In this document: piece after piece, positions 18,420 to 28,532 of the stretch
Position numbering within the stretch: the first letter of the stretch is position 1
Layout of the letters: each line of letters starts with the position of its first letter
DNA from: an uncultured Chitinophaga sp.
GTDB lineage: Bacteria; Bacteroidota; Bacteroidia; Chitinophagales; Chitinophagaceae
DNA: 64,000 nucleotides
Assembly: GCF_902168175.1 (NCBI RefSeq)
Contig: NZ_CABHOU010000095.1
Location: 186,001 to 250,000 of the forward strand
Direction of reading: 5' to 3'
Notes under the pieces: generated by a model
What the model was told of the DNA's origin: nothing
The model's database searches: none
What the model saw: the letters and a program-made list of their open reading frames with translations, nothing else
Made by a program: the position numbers and the translations under genes

Positions 18420-19354
18420 AAGTGCTGTTCATAGGATTAGGATCAATAGCTACTAGGCACCTGAACGCGCTTAGGCAGCTGGTGCCTGGAGTGCAATTGT
18501 ATGCCCTCCGTTCCGGTATTGGACAATCCTTCGGATGGGAAGGCATAAACGAGTTGTTTAACGCTGACGATATTCCTGCGGATATTGACTTTGGAATTAT
18601 AAGCAACCCCACCTTCCGGCACGCGGAGGCAGTGGAAATATTGTTGGCAAGGAGCATTCCCATATTCCTGGAAAAGCCGTTGGCCCACCAACTGGATGGA
18701 CTTGAGCAACTTGTGTCGCGTGTGGAAAAATCGGGTTTAATCTCTTATGTTGCCTGCAATCTCCGATTCCTGCCTTCGTTGGTTTTCCTGCGCAACCATT
18801 TGCTGCAGGCTAATGTGATAGTCAATGAGGTGAATGTGTACTGCGGCTCTTATCTGCCCAACTGGCGCCCGGGAAAGGATTTTAGGGATATGTACAGCAC
18901 TCGTCCGGAAATGGGCGGAGGCGTACATCTTGACCTGTTTCATGAATTGGATTATACTTGCTGGTTATTTGGGATGCCGCAGGAAGTAGATGTACTCCTA
19001 CGCAACAACTCCACGTTGAGGATTGCTGTGCCCGACTATGCCAATTATCGTTTGTTGTACAAGGGGTTCACCGCACAGGTTACGCTAAACTATTTCCGGC
19101 GTGATAGTAAACGCGAGTTGGAAGTAGTAACTGCGGATGGGACATTTACTTTGGACCTGAGCAACAACCACGTCACAAATGAAACCGGCGAAATACTGTT
19201 TCATGAGGATGGTGCAGGAATCGCCCAAACCTATCTGTTCCAAATGGAATATTTTCTGAAAGTGTTGCGGGGAGAGGAAAAATCATTCAATACATTAAGG
19301 GATTCCTTGTCTATATTAAAAATATGTTTGGCTGATGAGCGGAAAATTAAATGA
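18416..19354 (+). CDS. Gfo/Idh/MocA family oxidoreductase
   Basis: VLFIGLGSIATRHLNAL Rossmann start, FLEKPLAHQLDG. Confidence 0.87.
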   Translation: MKVLFIGLGSIATRHLNALRQLVPGVQLYALRSGIGQSFGWEGINELFNADDIPADIDFGIISNPTFRHAEAVEILLARSIPIFLEKPLAHQLDGLEQLVSRVEKSGLISYVACNLRFLPSLVFLRNHLLQANVIVNEVNVYCGSYLPNWRPGKDFRDMYSTRPEMGGGVHLDLFHELDYTCWLFGMPQEVDVLLRNNSTLRIAVPDYANYRLLYKGFTAQVTLNYFRRDSKRELEVVTADGTFTLDLSNNHVTNETGEILFHEDGAGIAQTYLFQMEYFLKVLRGEEKSFNTLRDSLSILKICLADERKIK

Positions 19355-20078
19355 CAAAGTAGTATTGGTCACAGGTGGTAACGGGCTGCTGGGACGAGCT
19401 ATAGCCGAACGTTTACAGCTCGATGGTGCCATTGTACTGAATGCGGACATCGCGGTTACTACAACCGCTGATCTGTCAAATATTTATTGCGATATTACGA
19501 GTGAAGCCTCTGTAAGTCAGATGCTGGAGCAGATCGTGGGGAAATACGGCCGTATCGATGCGGTGGTAAACAATGCATATCCCAGGACGAAAGACTGGGG
19601 AACGAAGTTCGAGCAGATTCCGTTTGCTTCGTGGCAGAAAAATATCGATCTGCAACTCAATAGCTATTTTCTGGTCAGCCAGCAGGCTTTGCACTATATG
19701 AAATCGGCGAAGTCAGGTGCTATTGTCAATATGTCTTCCATCTATGGTGTAGTGGGACCTGATTTTTCTGTTTATAATGGCACGGAGATGACCATGCCGG
19801 CCGCCTACTCGGCCATTAAAGGGGCGCTCGTTAATCTGACGCGATACATGGCCTCGTATTTTGGTCCTTACAATATTCGTGTCAACTGTGTATCACCAGG
19901 CGGTGTTTTTGATCACCAGCCAGATTCCTTTGTCAGCAATTATGAGGCGAAGGTTCCGTTGAGGCGTATGGCTTTACCTGCGGATATTGCACCTGCGGTT
20001 TCGTTCTTGCTCTCTGGTGACGCCAGCTATATCACAGGCCAGAACCTATTGATAGACGGTGGCTGGACCTGTATTTAA
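19335..20078 (+). CDS. SDR family oxidoreductase (PtmA-like)
   Basis: VLVTGGNGLLGRAIAERL, YSAIKGALVNLTRYMA, ITGQNLLIDGGWT. Confidence 0.9.
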   Translation: MSGKLNDKVVLVTGGNGLLGRAIAERLQLDGAIVLNADIAVTTTADLSNIYCDITSEASVSQMLEQIVGKYGRIDAVVNNAYPRTKDWGTKFEQIPFASWQKNIDLQLNSYFLVSQQALHYMKSAKSGAIVNMSSIYGVVGPDFSVYNGTEMTMPAAYSAIKGALVNLTRYMASYFGPYNIRVNCVSPGGVFDHQPDSFVSNYEAKVPLRRMALPADIAPAVSFLLSGDASYITGQNLLIDGGWTCI

Positions 20079-20106
20079 GTTTAAATTATTAATTTGTGTT
20101 CTTAAT

Positions 20107-20958
20107 ATGAATGTCCGAATCATTCCTCGCCTAGATATAAAAGGCCCAAATCTGGTTAAGGGGATACATCTCGAGGGGCTGAGAGTGTTGGGTAAACCTG
20201 AAGCATTTGCGCGCTATTATTACGAAAATGGAGCGGACGAGCTTTTTTTTCAGGATACCGTTGCCAGTCTTTACGACCGTAATAGCCTGCATGACATTAT
20301 CACGCTTACCGCCCGGGAAATCTTCATCCCACTTACTGTAGGTGGTGGACTCAGGACCATCCAGGATATACGCGATGTGTTGAGAGCCGGCGCGGATAAA
20401 GTGTCGATCAATACCGCTGCGATCAAAAATCCGGCTTTTATCAGAGAGGCAGCACTGAAATTCGGCTCTTCTACGATTGTTGTTGCTATTGAAGCGATTC
20501 GGCAACAGAATGGTGAGTACCTTGCCTACACTGACAATGGCCGCGAACATACAGGTATAGAGGTGTTGAGTTGGGCGCGACAGGTAGAAGAATTGGGTGC
20601 AGGAGAAATAGTGATTACTTCCGTGGACCGTGAAGGAACGGGCCTGGGGTTTGATGTGGAACTTACAAGAATGGTGGCCGAACAGGTGGGAATTCCTGTA
20701 ATTGCACATGGTGGTGCCAGCAGTCCTGAAGATATAGCTCGCGCAGTTACTGCCGGAAAGGCGGACGCGGTGGCTGTTTCATCTATCCTGCACTACGATT
20801 ATATCACCCATCAGCAACATGCAGGTAACTATGAGAAAGAGGGTAATACCTCGTTTCTAACCAGTGGCAGAGGATTTAACAAGATAAAACCATGTACGCT
20901 GCAGGATATCCGCGGCAAGCTTATTTCTGAAAAAATTCCAACAAGAAGCACCATATGA
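20107..20958 (+). CDS. HisF-like cyclase subunit (WbuZ-type)
   Basis: RIIPRLDIKGPNLVKG, ITSVDREGTGLGFD (both catalytic Asp contexts kept), beta/alpha barrel pattern; ATG 20107. Confidence 0.88.
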   Translation: MNVRIIPRLDIKGPNLVKGIHLEGLRVLGKPEAFARYYYENGADELFFQDTVASLYDRNSLHDIITLTAREIFIPLTVGGGLRTIQDIRDVLRAGADKVSINTAAIKNPAFIREAALKFGSSTIVVAIEAIRQQNGEYLAYTDNGREHTGIEVLSWARQVEELGAGEIVITSVDREGTGLGFDVELTRMVAEQVGIPVIAHGGASSPEDIARAVTAGKADAVAVSSILHYDYITHQQHAGNYEKEGNTSFLTSGRGFNKIKPCTLQDIRGKLISEKIPTRSTI

Positions 20959-21605
20959 AGAAGAAAGTAGTGATCGTGGACTATCAGCTTGGAAATCTGT
21001 TTAGTGTAAAGCAGGCGCTGCTCAATGTGGGCCTGGATGTGGTAATTAGTTCGCAGGCAGATGACATTAATGATGCCGACGCGGTGGTGCTGCCTGGAGT
21101 AGGCGCCTTTGCCGACGCAATGTCCAATCTGGCCAAAATGGGGCTGGTAGATCCCCTAAAGAACTATATAGCCGGGGGAAAGCCCTTTATGGGCATCTGC
21201 CTTGGCCTACAGTTATTGTTCACCAACAGTGAAGAGTTTGGAGACAGCAAGGGCCTCGATATCATTCCAGGAACGGTGAAAAAGTTCAAACCATCGCCCG
21301 AATTCCCTGTGCTTAAGGTACCTCAGATTTCCTGGAACCAAATTGGCAAGCCGGAAGGTCGGTCTTGGGACGACTCCCCATTGGGAGAAAGTAAAGAGGG
21401 GGAATATATGTATTTTGTGCACTCTTATTACGTTGAACCACAGGACCACAAGGTGGCGCTGACCGAAACAACTTATGGTGATGTTAAATATGTATCCAGT
21501 ATTCTGAAAAAAAATATTTTTGCATGCCAGTTTCATCCGGAGAAGAGTGCGGAAGAGGGATTGAAGATATATAAACGCTGGGCCCTGAACAACCAATTAA
21601 TATAA
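20955..21605 (+). CDS. HisH-like glutamine amidotransferase subunit (WbuY-type)
   Basis: VVIVDYQLGNLFSV, GICLGLQLLF (Cys), FACQFHPEKSAEEG (His/Glu). Confidence 0.92.
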   Translation: MKKKVVIVDYQLGNLFSVKQALLNVGLDVVISSQADDINDADAVVLPGVGAFADAMSNLAKMGLVDPLKNYIAGGKPFMGICLGLQLLFTNSEEFGDSKGLDIIPGTVKKFKPSPEFPVLKVPQISWNQIGKPEGRSWDDSPLGESKEGEYMYFVHSYYVEPQDHKVALTETTYGDVKYVSSILKKNIFACQFHPEKSAEEGLKIYKRWALNNQLI

Positions 21606-21609
21606 TTTT

Positions 21610-22857
21610 ATGATGGAAGATAAAAAAACACCAGTCCGCGAAGCCTACTATGGTTTGCCTCATGACGTGAAGTTTTGCTCCAAATGTGTGATGAGCAACC
21701 AGCGTCCGGCTTCTGCCATTGAATTCAAGCACACCAAAGACAGCAAAAAAACAACGCTGAATTTTGATAGTGACAACGTTTGCGATGCCTGTCGCAACGG
21801 CGACGTTAAAGACAGCATTCAATGGGACAAGCGCGAAGAAGAGCTCATTAAACTTCTGGATAAATACAGGCGGAACGATGGCTACTACGATTGTATCGTA
21901 TCGGGCAGCGGTGGCAAAGACAGCGCGTTTCAGGCACACGTGTTGAAATATAAATACGGTATGAACCCGCTGACGGTGACCTGGCCTCCAATTCTTTATA
22001 CCGATTATGGGTATGAAAACTGGAAAAACTGGATCGAAATAGGTGGCTTCGACAACATTTCCTTCAAACAGAACGGAAAGGCCATGAAGTTGCTGACAAA
22101 ACTCAGCATCGAAAACCTTTTCCATCCATTTCAGACTTTCATCCTGGGTCAGAAAAATCTGGCACCTAAAATTGCTGCCAAGTATAAGATTCCTTTGATC
22201 TTTTATGGTGAGAATGAAGCTGAATATGGCAATCCGATCGCCGACAACTCTACATCACTCAGGGATAAATCTTACTTTACGTATAACAACCTCGATGAAG
22301 TATATCTCGGTGGGGTATCCATTCGCGAGTTGACTGAGAAATACGAGCTCCGTCTTAATGAGTTAATGTGTTTCCTGCCGGCTTCCGCTTCGGAACTTGC
22401 CGAAACCAATATCGACGTACACTATCTTGGTTACTACCTGAAATGGATTCCGCAGGAAGTGTATTATTATGCAGTGGAAAATACTGGCTTCAAAGCCCGT
22501 CCGTTCAGAACACAGGGGACGTACAGCAAGTATAACAGCATCGACGATAAAATCGACGATCTGCACTACTATACAACGCATGTCAAATTTGGTATCGGCC
22601 GTGCAAGTTATGACGCTTCACAGGAAATTCGTAACAAACACCTCACCCGCGAGGATGGCGTAGCGCTCGTGAAAAAATTTGATGGCGAATTCCCCGACCG
22701 CTATTTTAATGAAATTATGGAGTATCTGGACATCAATCCTGATTTCTTCCGTAACGAGCTGTCTGATAAACATCGCTCTCCGCACCTTTGGGGTAAAAAC
22801 GACCGTGGTGAATGGCAACTGCGCCACACAGTGTCGGGTAATGGTCTCGATGACTAA
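21610..22857 (+). CDS. N-acetyl sugar amidotransferase (WbpG/PseA-like)
   Basis: N-terminal FCSKCVMSNQRP/CDACR Zn-binding pattern and PP-loop IVSGSGGKDSAFQ. Confidence 0.92.
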   Translation: MMEDKKTPVREAYYGLPHDVKFCSKCVMSNQRPASAIEFKHTKDSKKTTLNFDSDNVCDACRNGDVKDSIQWDKREEELIKLLDKYRRNDGYYDCIVSGSGGKDSAFQAHVLKYKYGMNPLTVTWPPILYTDYGYENWKNWIEIGGFDNISFKQNGKAMKLLTKLSIENLFHPFQTFILGQKNLAPKIAAKYKIPLIFYGENEAEYGNPIADNSTSLRDKSYFTYNNLDEVYLGGVSIRELTEKYELRLNELMCFLPASASELAETNIDVHYLGYYLKWIPQEVYYYAVENTGFKARPFRTQGTYSKYNSIDDKIDDLHYYTTHVKFGIGRASYDASQEIRNKHLTREDGVALVKKFDGEFPDRYFNEIMEYLDINPDFFRNELSDKHRSPHLWGKNDRGEWQLRHTVSGNGLDD

Positions 22858-22880
22858 TTTCCAAAATTAATAAATGCCAA

Positions 22881-23429
22881 ATGCTTGCTGAGATTTTTAG
22901 AAAATTGAAGTATTGGCGAAAGACTGATCGTATTGGTCCGGATATTCCCCTTACCCATTGGCGGCTTTACTTCAGGTCTACAATGTTGAAACTCTGTAAA
23001 AAGAAGTTTCATCACTTTGCGGATACAGCAGAACTTAGGCCTGGCTGTTACGTTGTTGGATGTTCACAAATATCCATTGGTAACAGGGTAGTTATCCGGC
23101 CCAATACGCAGTTACACGGAGAAACAGCCACCGCGGCGGTTAGTATCGTTATCGAAGATGATGTGCTGATCGGCAGCGGTGTGAATATTTATGTGGAGAA
23201 TCACCGGTTTAGCAATCCAGATATTCCCATCATCGATCAAGGGCATGAAAGTTCCAGGCCCGTAAGGATTTGCAAAGGCGCCTGGTTGGGCGCTAATGTA
23301 GTGGTACTACCTGGTGTAACGATCGGAGAAGGCGCGGTAATAGGTGCCGGTGCCGTGGTTACAAAAGATATACCACCTCATGGTGTGGCAGTTGGGGCCG
23401 CCGCACGCGTGGTGAAACAGCTTCGCTAG
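22881..23429 (+). CDS. hexapeptide-repeat acyltransferase
   Basis: Left-handed beta-helix repeats (GAWLGANVVVLPGVTIGEGAVIGAGAVVTKDIPP). Confidence 0.88.
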   Translation: MLAEIFRKLKYWRKTDRIGPDIPLTHWRLYFRSTMLKLCKKKFHHFADTAELRPGCYVVGCSQISIGNRVVIRPNTQLHGETATAAVSIVIEDDVLIGSGVNIYVENHRFSNPDIPIIDQGHESSRPVRICKGAWLGANVVVLPGVTIGEGAVIGAGAVVTKDIPPHGVAVGAAARVVKQLR

Positions 23430-23466
23430 TGCTCTCTCTTAATCATGTCTTCTACCAGGTAGATAA

Positions 23467-24996
23467 ATGGAAAAATATCTCAAAATATACTTCTGGCAGG
23501 TTACTTCCATTGTATTGAATTTTGTTTCTCTTTTTGTTGTTACGCCCTATCTGTCGTCTTCGCCAACCATTTATGGAATATATATGGTCGTGGTGTCGGC
23601 TCTTATCTTCCTCTCTTATGCCGACCTGGGATTTTTAAGTTCAGGGATTAAGTTCGCCAGCGAAGCCTATGCCAGAGGGGCTCGCGAGGAGGAAATGAAG
23701 GTTATCGGTTTTGCCGGGTTTGTGTTATTCGTATTTGCAGCTTTGTTTATGGCAGGCCTGTTGTATGTTTCCTTTGCGCCCGATACGCTGATAAATAATA
23801 TTGCTACCCTGGAAGAGCGGCATATTGCCAGCAAACTTTTTCTGGTGCTGGCAATGTTTATCCCGATAGTAGCGATGCAGCGAATTGTACAGATTGTTTT
23901 TTCTGTGCGGATGAAAGATTACCAGTTTCAAAAACTGATGATTCTTGCCAATATTCTTAAAATTGGCGCAGCGTTTTTCTTTTTTGGGAACGGCCGTTAC
24001 GAAATTATCTTCTATTTTATTTGCATACAAATATTTAACGCCGTCGCGGTTGTAGCCGGTTTAGTGTTGATGAAGAGGACGCTAGGTTACGATCTTCCGC
24101 AATTTTTTAAATCAGTGCGTTATTCCCGCGATTTATATGATAAAACCAAACAACTCGCCTTTAGTTCCATCGTTCTAACCCTTAGCTGGATTGCTTACTA
24201 TGAGCTGGACAGCTTCGTTATTGGTCGTTTGATGGGGCCGGGTAAAGTAGCGGTTTACGCTATCGGCCTTGGATTAACGGCTTATTTTCGCTCTTTATTT
24301 GGCGTGATGTTCTCACCCTTCACTGCCCGATTCAATTACTTTATTGGTAATAAGGATGTAGATGGCTTTAAACATTTTTTCGTCCAGGTACTGGTACTCG
24401 CTTTCCCTTTCACGACATTTCCAGTAATCACGTTTGTGATGACGGCGAAACCTATAGTGCTGGGTTGGGTGGGGCATAATTACCTGGAGGCGGTGCCAAT
24501 TGTGCGGCTACTGATCGCGAGTTATGTGTTCAGCTTCATTTCCTATCCCGCGAGCATTCTGATCATGGCAATCGAAAAAAACAAGATGGTACTGCTTACA
24601 AGCATATTGTTGCCCTTGGTATACTGGGTTGGCATCATTTTGTTTTTTAACAAGCTGGAGTTGGAAGCATTCGCACTTTTTAAGTTGATTGCCTTCGCCG
24701 TTATTGCCGTTGTTTATGCCATTATTATTGTTCGTTGGCTCAATATGCCAGCAGGCACGCTGTTCTTTTCATTCCTGTTCCAAGGTATAATCGTGAGCTT
24801 GATAATTGCCGCTGCACTATACTTCTTGAATAGCCGTATTAATCTGCCTGAAAACAAAGTGGGATTTTTCTCCATTTTACTGATCAATGGCCTCTTCTGC
24901 GCGCTGGGTATAGGACTCTATTATCTAATCAGTGCAAAGTTCAGAGCATCAGCAGGTTTAATCCTCAGTTCTCTTTTCAAGCGCCTTAAAAAATAA
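23467..24996 (+). CDS. oligosaccharide flippase (Wzx/MATE-like)
   Basis: 509 aa, about 12-14 hydrophobic helices; locus context. Confidence 0.83.
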   Translation: MEKYLKIYFWQVTSIVLNFVSLFVVTPYLSSSPTIYGIYMVVVSALIFLSYADLGFLSSGIKFASEAYARGAREEEMKVIGFAGFVLFVFAALFMAGLLYVSFAPDTLINNIATLEERHIASKLFLVLAMFIPIVAMQRIVQIVFSVRMKDYQFQKLMILANILKIGAAFFFFGNGRYEIIFYFICIQIFNAVAVVAGLVLMKRTLGYDLPQFFKSVRYSRDLYDKTKQLAFSSIVLTLSWIAYYELDSFVIGRLMGPGKVAVYAIGLGLTAYFRSLFGVMFSPFTARFNYFIGNKDVDGFKHFFVQVLVLAFPFTTFPVITFVMTAKPIVLGWVGHNYLEAVPIVRLLIASYVFSFISYPASILIMAIEKNKMVLLTSILLPLVYWVGIILFFNKLELEAFALFKLIAFAVIAVVYAIIIVRWLNMPAGTLFFSFLFQGIIVSLIIAAALYFLNSRINLPENKVGFFSILLINGLFCALGIGLYYLISAKFRASAGLILSSLFKRLKK

Positions 24997-25001
24997 ATCG
25001 G

Positions 25002-26798
25002 ATGGATATTGCACACATCAACTTACCGATCATGTCTTATAGAAGCATCTACATCGTAGAAAGTGCTTGTTTTTGGCCGGCCGTGCAAGAAGTGGTGGAT
25101 GGACAGCTCGACCTGGTGCTAACGCTTGATTTTGCGCTGAAAAATAAGTTGACAGAAGAGGGGTTAAAAGTGGTCTATCTCGATCACATATTAAAAACGG
25201 AATTCCTGGAGCGCTGTAATTTTGAGTTGCATAACTTTCTGGATAACTGGTACAAACAGCCTGATGGGAGCGATTTTTTTACTTTTCGTGATATACCCAC
25301 AGGAAATTCCTTTTTATTGAACCTTGTTAATCCGGTGTCTTATCACGTACACTTCCTCGTTAACCTGCTGGCTGTTAAAAGTTTACAATACGAGCAATTA
25401 TATGTAGCGGCGGAAGATGTTACCGTCCTTGGGCTGTTGAATGAACTGGAAATTCGTCACACGCTGTTAAGTGATGTACCGGTACGTAAAGCGCGGACCT
25501 ATTTTTTCCCGATTTCGAAATGGATGAATGAAAAAATTTCGGGGAGGAGCCTGAAGACGAAGGTGCGAGATTTTATTTACGCTGCACTTGACAAGAGTTT
25601 ATCGGTATATGACTACGTATTCACTCGTAACAAAACATATGTTATGGTGCAACACTATTTTCCTACAGCACCAATAATTCAACAGTTGCGCCAGGACAAA
25701 GCCATTTTGCTTGTGGTGAAAAATTACAGTAAAACACTTTGGGGTATTTTAAGGGAAAGGCGAATTCCGCCCGCCGCGACTGCCGACAGGTATGAAGTGC
25801 TTGGGAAAGAGGCCTTCAAACGTTTTAATGCTACGACATTTGCTTCCTGGGAGATAGGCGGTTTTGATGTTGCGGGATCGCTCAAGGTCGTGATCGAAAA
25901 CATTATTGAATCGTTAGTACCAGAGGCATTCGCTAAAGTTGGGGCGATTGCCCGTTTTTTCGGCCGTTACCCGGTTAAGCTAATGATTCCTGTCACGGAT
26001 CTCTGGATGGAGAATAGGTTGATCATGAATTACTGCAAGCAACATAAAATACCGGTGTTTATGGTTATAAACGGCTTGCTGATACATAATTTTGAAAAGG
26101 AAGGCCGCGACTGCGATTGGGTAAACGGTTACAGTCAGACGATGAAGGATGATTATTTTTACGGAGCGGAAAATGTATGGTGTCTCGGGGATCCAAGGAT
26201 GGATCACTACGCAGTTCAATCGCCCCGAAACGTTAATCGAAATACGCCCAACATTACGATCGGTGCGGCCGGGTATAGTCCTGTAGATTTAAACTCCTAC
26301 CTGGCTTATGAGTTTGAGTTTATTCATGGAATTCTGACCGCATGTAGGCTTTTGAAGCAGGAGGGCCGGGCATTTACCATTACATTAAAGATTCGCGCGA
26401 ATAATTATTCGGGACACTATAAAACCTTTGTAGATGAGTATTTCGGTGATCTTTCCGTGCAGGTGATCCAACATACGCCATTTCAGGAAGTGATTTTAAA
26501 AGCGGATGTGTACATCAGCTTTTTTTCACAAACAATATTTGAAGCGACGGCTTTGCGTATTCCAGCAATTTACTACAAGAATGATACTCAGGTACTTAAC
26601 CGCCCATTTGACCAGCAGTCAGAACTGGTGACGGTTTCGACCCCGGAGGAACTTGCAGGGGCGCTGCACGCATTTTTCGAAGCAGATGAACGGTTTGATC
26701 TGTTAATGGATAGGCAGGTACTTGAGAAGTACATCGGTCCGATGGATGGTCGCAACACCGATAGAAATATAGCGGCCATATATAGTTTGATAAAGTAA
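25002..26798 (+). CDS. putative GT-B-like surface polysaccharide glycosyltransferase
   Basis: 598 aa soluble; C-terminal half with GT-B-like pattern (WCLGDPRMDHY, FISFFSQTIFEATALRIPAIYY); locus context. Family not confidently recognised. Confidence 0.55.
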   Translation: MDIAHINLPIMSYRSIYIVESACFWPAVQEVVDGQLDLVLTLDFALKNKLTEEGLKVVYLDHILKTEFLERCNFELHNFLDNWYKQPDGSDFFTFRDIPTGNSFLLNLVNPVSYHVHFLVNLLAVKSLQYEQLYVAAEDVTVLGLLNELEIRHTLLSDVPVRKARTYFFPISKWMNEKISGRSLKTKVRDFIYAALDKSLSVYDYVFTRNKTYVMVQHYFPTAPIIQQLRQDKAILLVVKNYSKTLWGILRERRIPPAATADRYEVLGKEAFKRFNATTFASWEIGGFDVAGSLKVVIENIIESLVPEAFAKVGAIARFFGRYPVKLMIPVTDLWMENRLIMNYCKQHKIPVFMVINGLLIHNFEKEGRDCDWVNGYSQTMKDDYFYGAENVWCLGDPRMDHYAVQSPRNVNRNTPNITIGAAGYSPVDLNSYLAYEFEFIHGILTACRLLKQEGRAFTITLKIRANNYSGHYKTFVDEYFGDLSVQVIQHTPFQEVILKADVYISFFSQTIFEATALRIPAIYYKNDTQVLNRPFDQQSELVTVSTPEELAGALHAFFEADERFDLLMDRQVLEKYIGPMDGRNTDRNIAAIYSLIK

Positions 26799-26843
26799 AT
26801 TCTGCTATATTTAGTCGATTTTGTAAACACAATCAACCACTTT

Positions 26844-27647
26844 ATGAATCAAAATTGGATTGTTAAACAAGCCCTGGCTAATGTAGAACAATGGGATAGT
26901 AGCCTGACGTCTTACTATCCGGACACGCAGCGCTGGATGAATGATCCCGAAGCGTATCTGCAAAGGCTTGTTGTAGAATGCAACTATTTAAACGCAGTAA
27001 AACAACTGGATTGGACTAAGTATCTCAATCCCGGTTCTACAGTGTTGGATATGGGATGCGGTGGAGGATGGCTGAGTGCCTATCTTTCTGCCATGCCTCA
27101 GGTTGAAAAAGTGGTGTCGATCGATTCCAGCCAGAATTATTTGGATAATTTTTTACCTGCGGTGGTGCAAAAGTTAAACGGAGATATTTCTAAGATCGAA
27201 ACGATACAGGGATTTTTTTCACCGTTGATGTATGCCGATAAAAGCCTTGATGTGCTGGTAATATCCTCAGCGCTTCATCATGCAGACAATATCGCCTCTA
27301 CCATGAAAGAGTATGAACGCGTTCTGAAGCCCGGAGGTTGGTTAATTATATTGAACGAAACGCCGGCGTCTGGTGCCAGGTATATTTTCTCGGTGTCAAA
27401 AGTATTTACAACAATATTATTGGATACTGTAACGCAGAAATACCGGTCATCGGTTAAGAAAATATCCGCGGGAGGATTTCTCTATGATCCGTATCTCGGT
27501 GATGTGGATTACCCAGTATGGTACTGGAAAAAAGCAATCTCCGATGCGGGTTTTAAGCTTGAAAAAATACACCTTACAGGACTAGCGACGGTGGTTGGAA
27601 AGAAAGGCCGCGAGCTCACGCATTTTATATGTCGTAAGCCCGCTTGA
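26844..27647 (+). CDS. class I SAM-dependent methyltransferase
   Basis: VLDMGCGGGWLSAYL, VISSALHHADN, RVLKPGGWLIILNE. Confidence 0.88.
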   Translation: MNQNWIVKQALANVEQWDSSLTSYYPDTQRWMNDPEAYLQRLVVECNYLNAVKQLDWTKYLNPGSTVLDMGCGGGWLSAYLSAMPQVEKVVSIDSSQNYLDNFLPAVVQKLNGDISKIETIQGFFSPLMYADKSLDVLVISSALHHADNIASTMKEYERVLKPGGWLIILNETPASGARYIFSVSKVFTTILLDTVTQKYRSSVKKISAGGFLYDPYLGDVDYPVWYWKKAISDAGFKLEKIHLTGLATVVGKKGRELTHFICRKPA

Positions 27648-27683
27648 TTTTCAGTACGCGCGTCGGCTGAAAAATAAAATTGC

Positions 27684-28346
27684 GTGATAAAGCTGATAGT
27701 AAAAGATTTTATGCAGTATGTTGCCAGGCTAAAAGCATTGGCTAAAGTACAGCGTGTCAATCCTACTTGTGATTTTTACTCAGGTGTACAGATCGCGGGT
27801 TCGAATTTTGGCGATTATGTGGCGGTGTTTCATAACACGATTATTATCAATAGCACAATTGGAAGCCATTCCTACATACAGAAAAACGCCTTTCTCAACA
27901 ATGCAACTGTTGGGAAGTTTTGCTCCATTGCTGGGGGAGCGTTCATAGCCCCCGGCATTCACCAGGTGGCCGGTGTAAGTTCGCATCCTGCATTTTACCT
28001 GAAAAATACGCCGCTGCCCAAAATATTTGCCGACAATGATATGGTTTCAGTTGAAGAACCCGTAGAGATCGGTCACGACGTGTGGATAGGACAAAACGCA
28101 GTTGTTATGGACGGCGTAAAAATCGGGACCGGCGCAATTGTGGCAGCAGGTGCAGTTGTTACCAGGAATGTGCCCCCCTACACAATTGTGGGAGGCGTAC
28201 CTGCCAAAGTAATCCGGAAAAGATTCGATGAAGACACGATCGCGGGTCTACTTGACAGCGCCTGGTGGGATCGGGATGACCAATGGCTGAAGGCCCATCA
28301 CAAGCTATTTCTGGATCCCCGCAAATTTCTGGAGGAACTATCTTAG
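27684..28346 (+). CDS. CatB/VatD-like hexapeptide acyltransferase
   Basis: [55 protein letters not shown] start. Confidence 0.88.
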   Translation: MIKLIVKDFMQYVARLKALAKVQRVNPTCDFYSGVQIAGSNFGDYVAVFHNTIIINSTIGSHSYIQKNAFLNNATVGKFCSIAGGAFIAPGIHQVAGVSSHPAFYLKNTPLPKIFADNDMVSVEEPVEIGHDVWIGQNAVVMDGVKIGTGAIVAAGAVVTRNVPPYTIVGGVPAKVIRKRFDEDTIAGLLDSAWWDRDDQWLKAHHKLFLDPRKFLEELS

Positions 28347-28532
28347 TTTGATAATCATGATGATATGGTATTATTTTATTTCTAATGGGTAATTAATTTT
28401 ATCTCAATTGCCAAAAAAATTATTTTCGCGTACATTTTGATTGCGGGACGTTTTGTAAGGTGTGCCTGTGGGCCGCATTCAGTTTTTCCGGACACGTTGG
28501 TGATCATCAAAGCCTCCGGCGTGTAAGAAGCG

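Noticed and set aside
27790-27812. GGGTTCGAATTTT resembling a tRNA T-loop
   Set aside because: Lies within an acyltransferase gene; no cloverleaf could be drawn.
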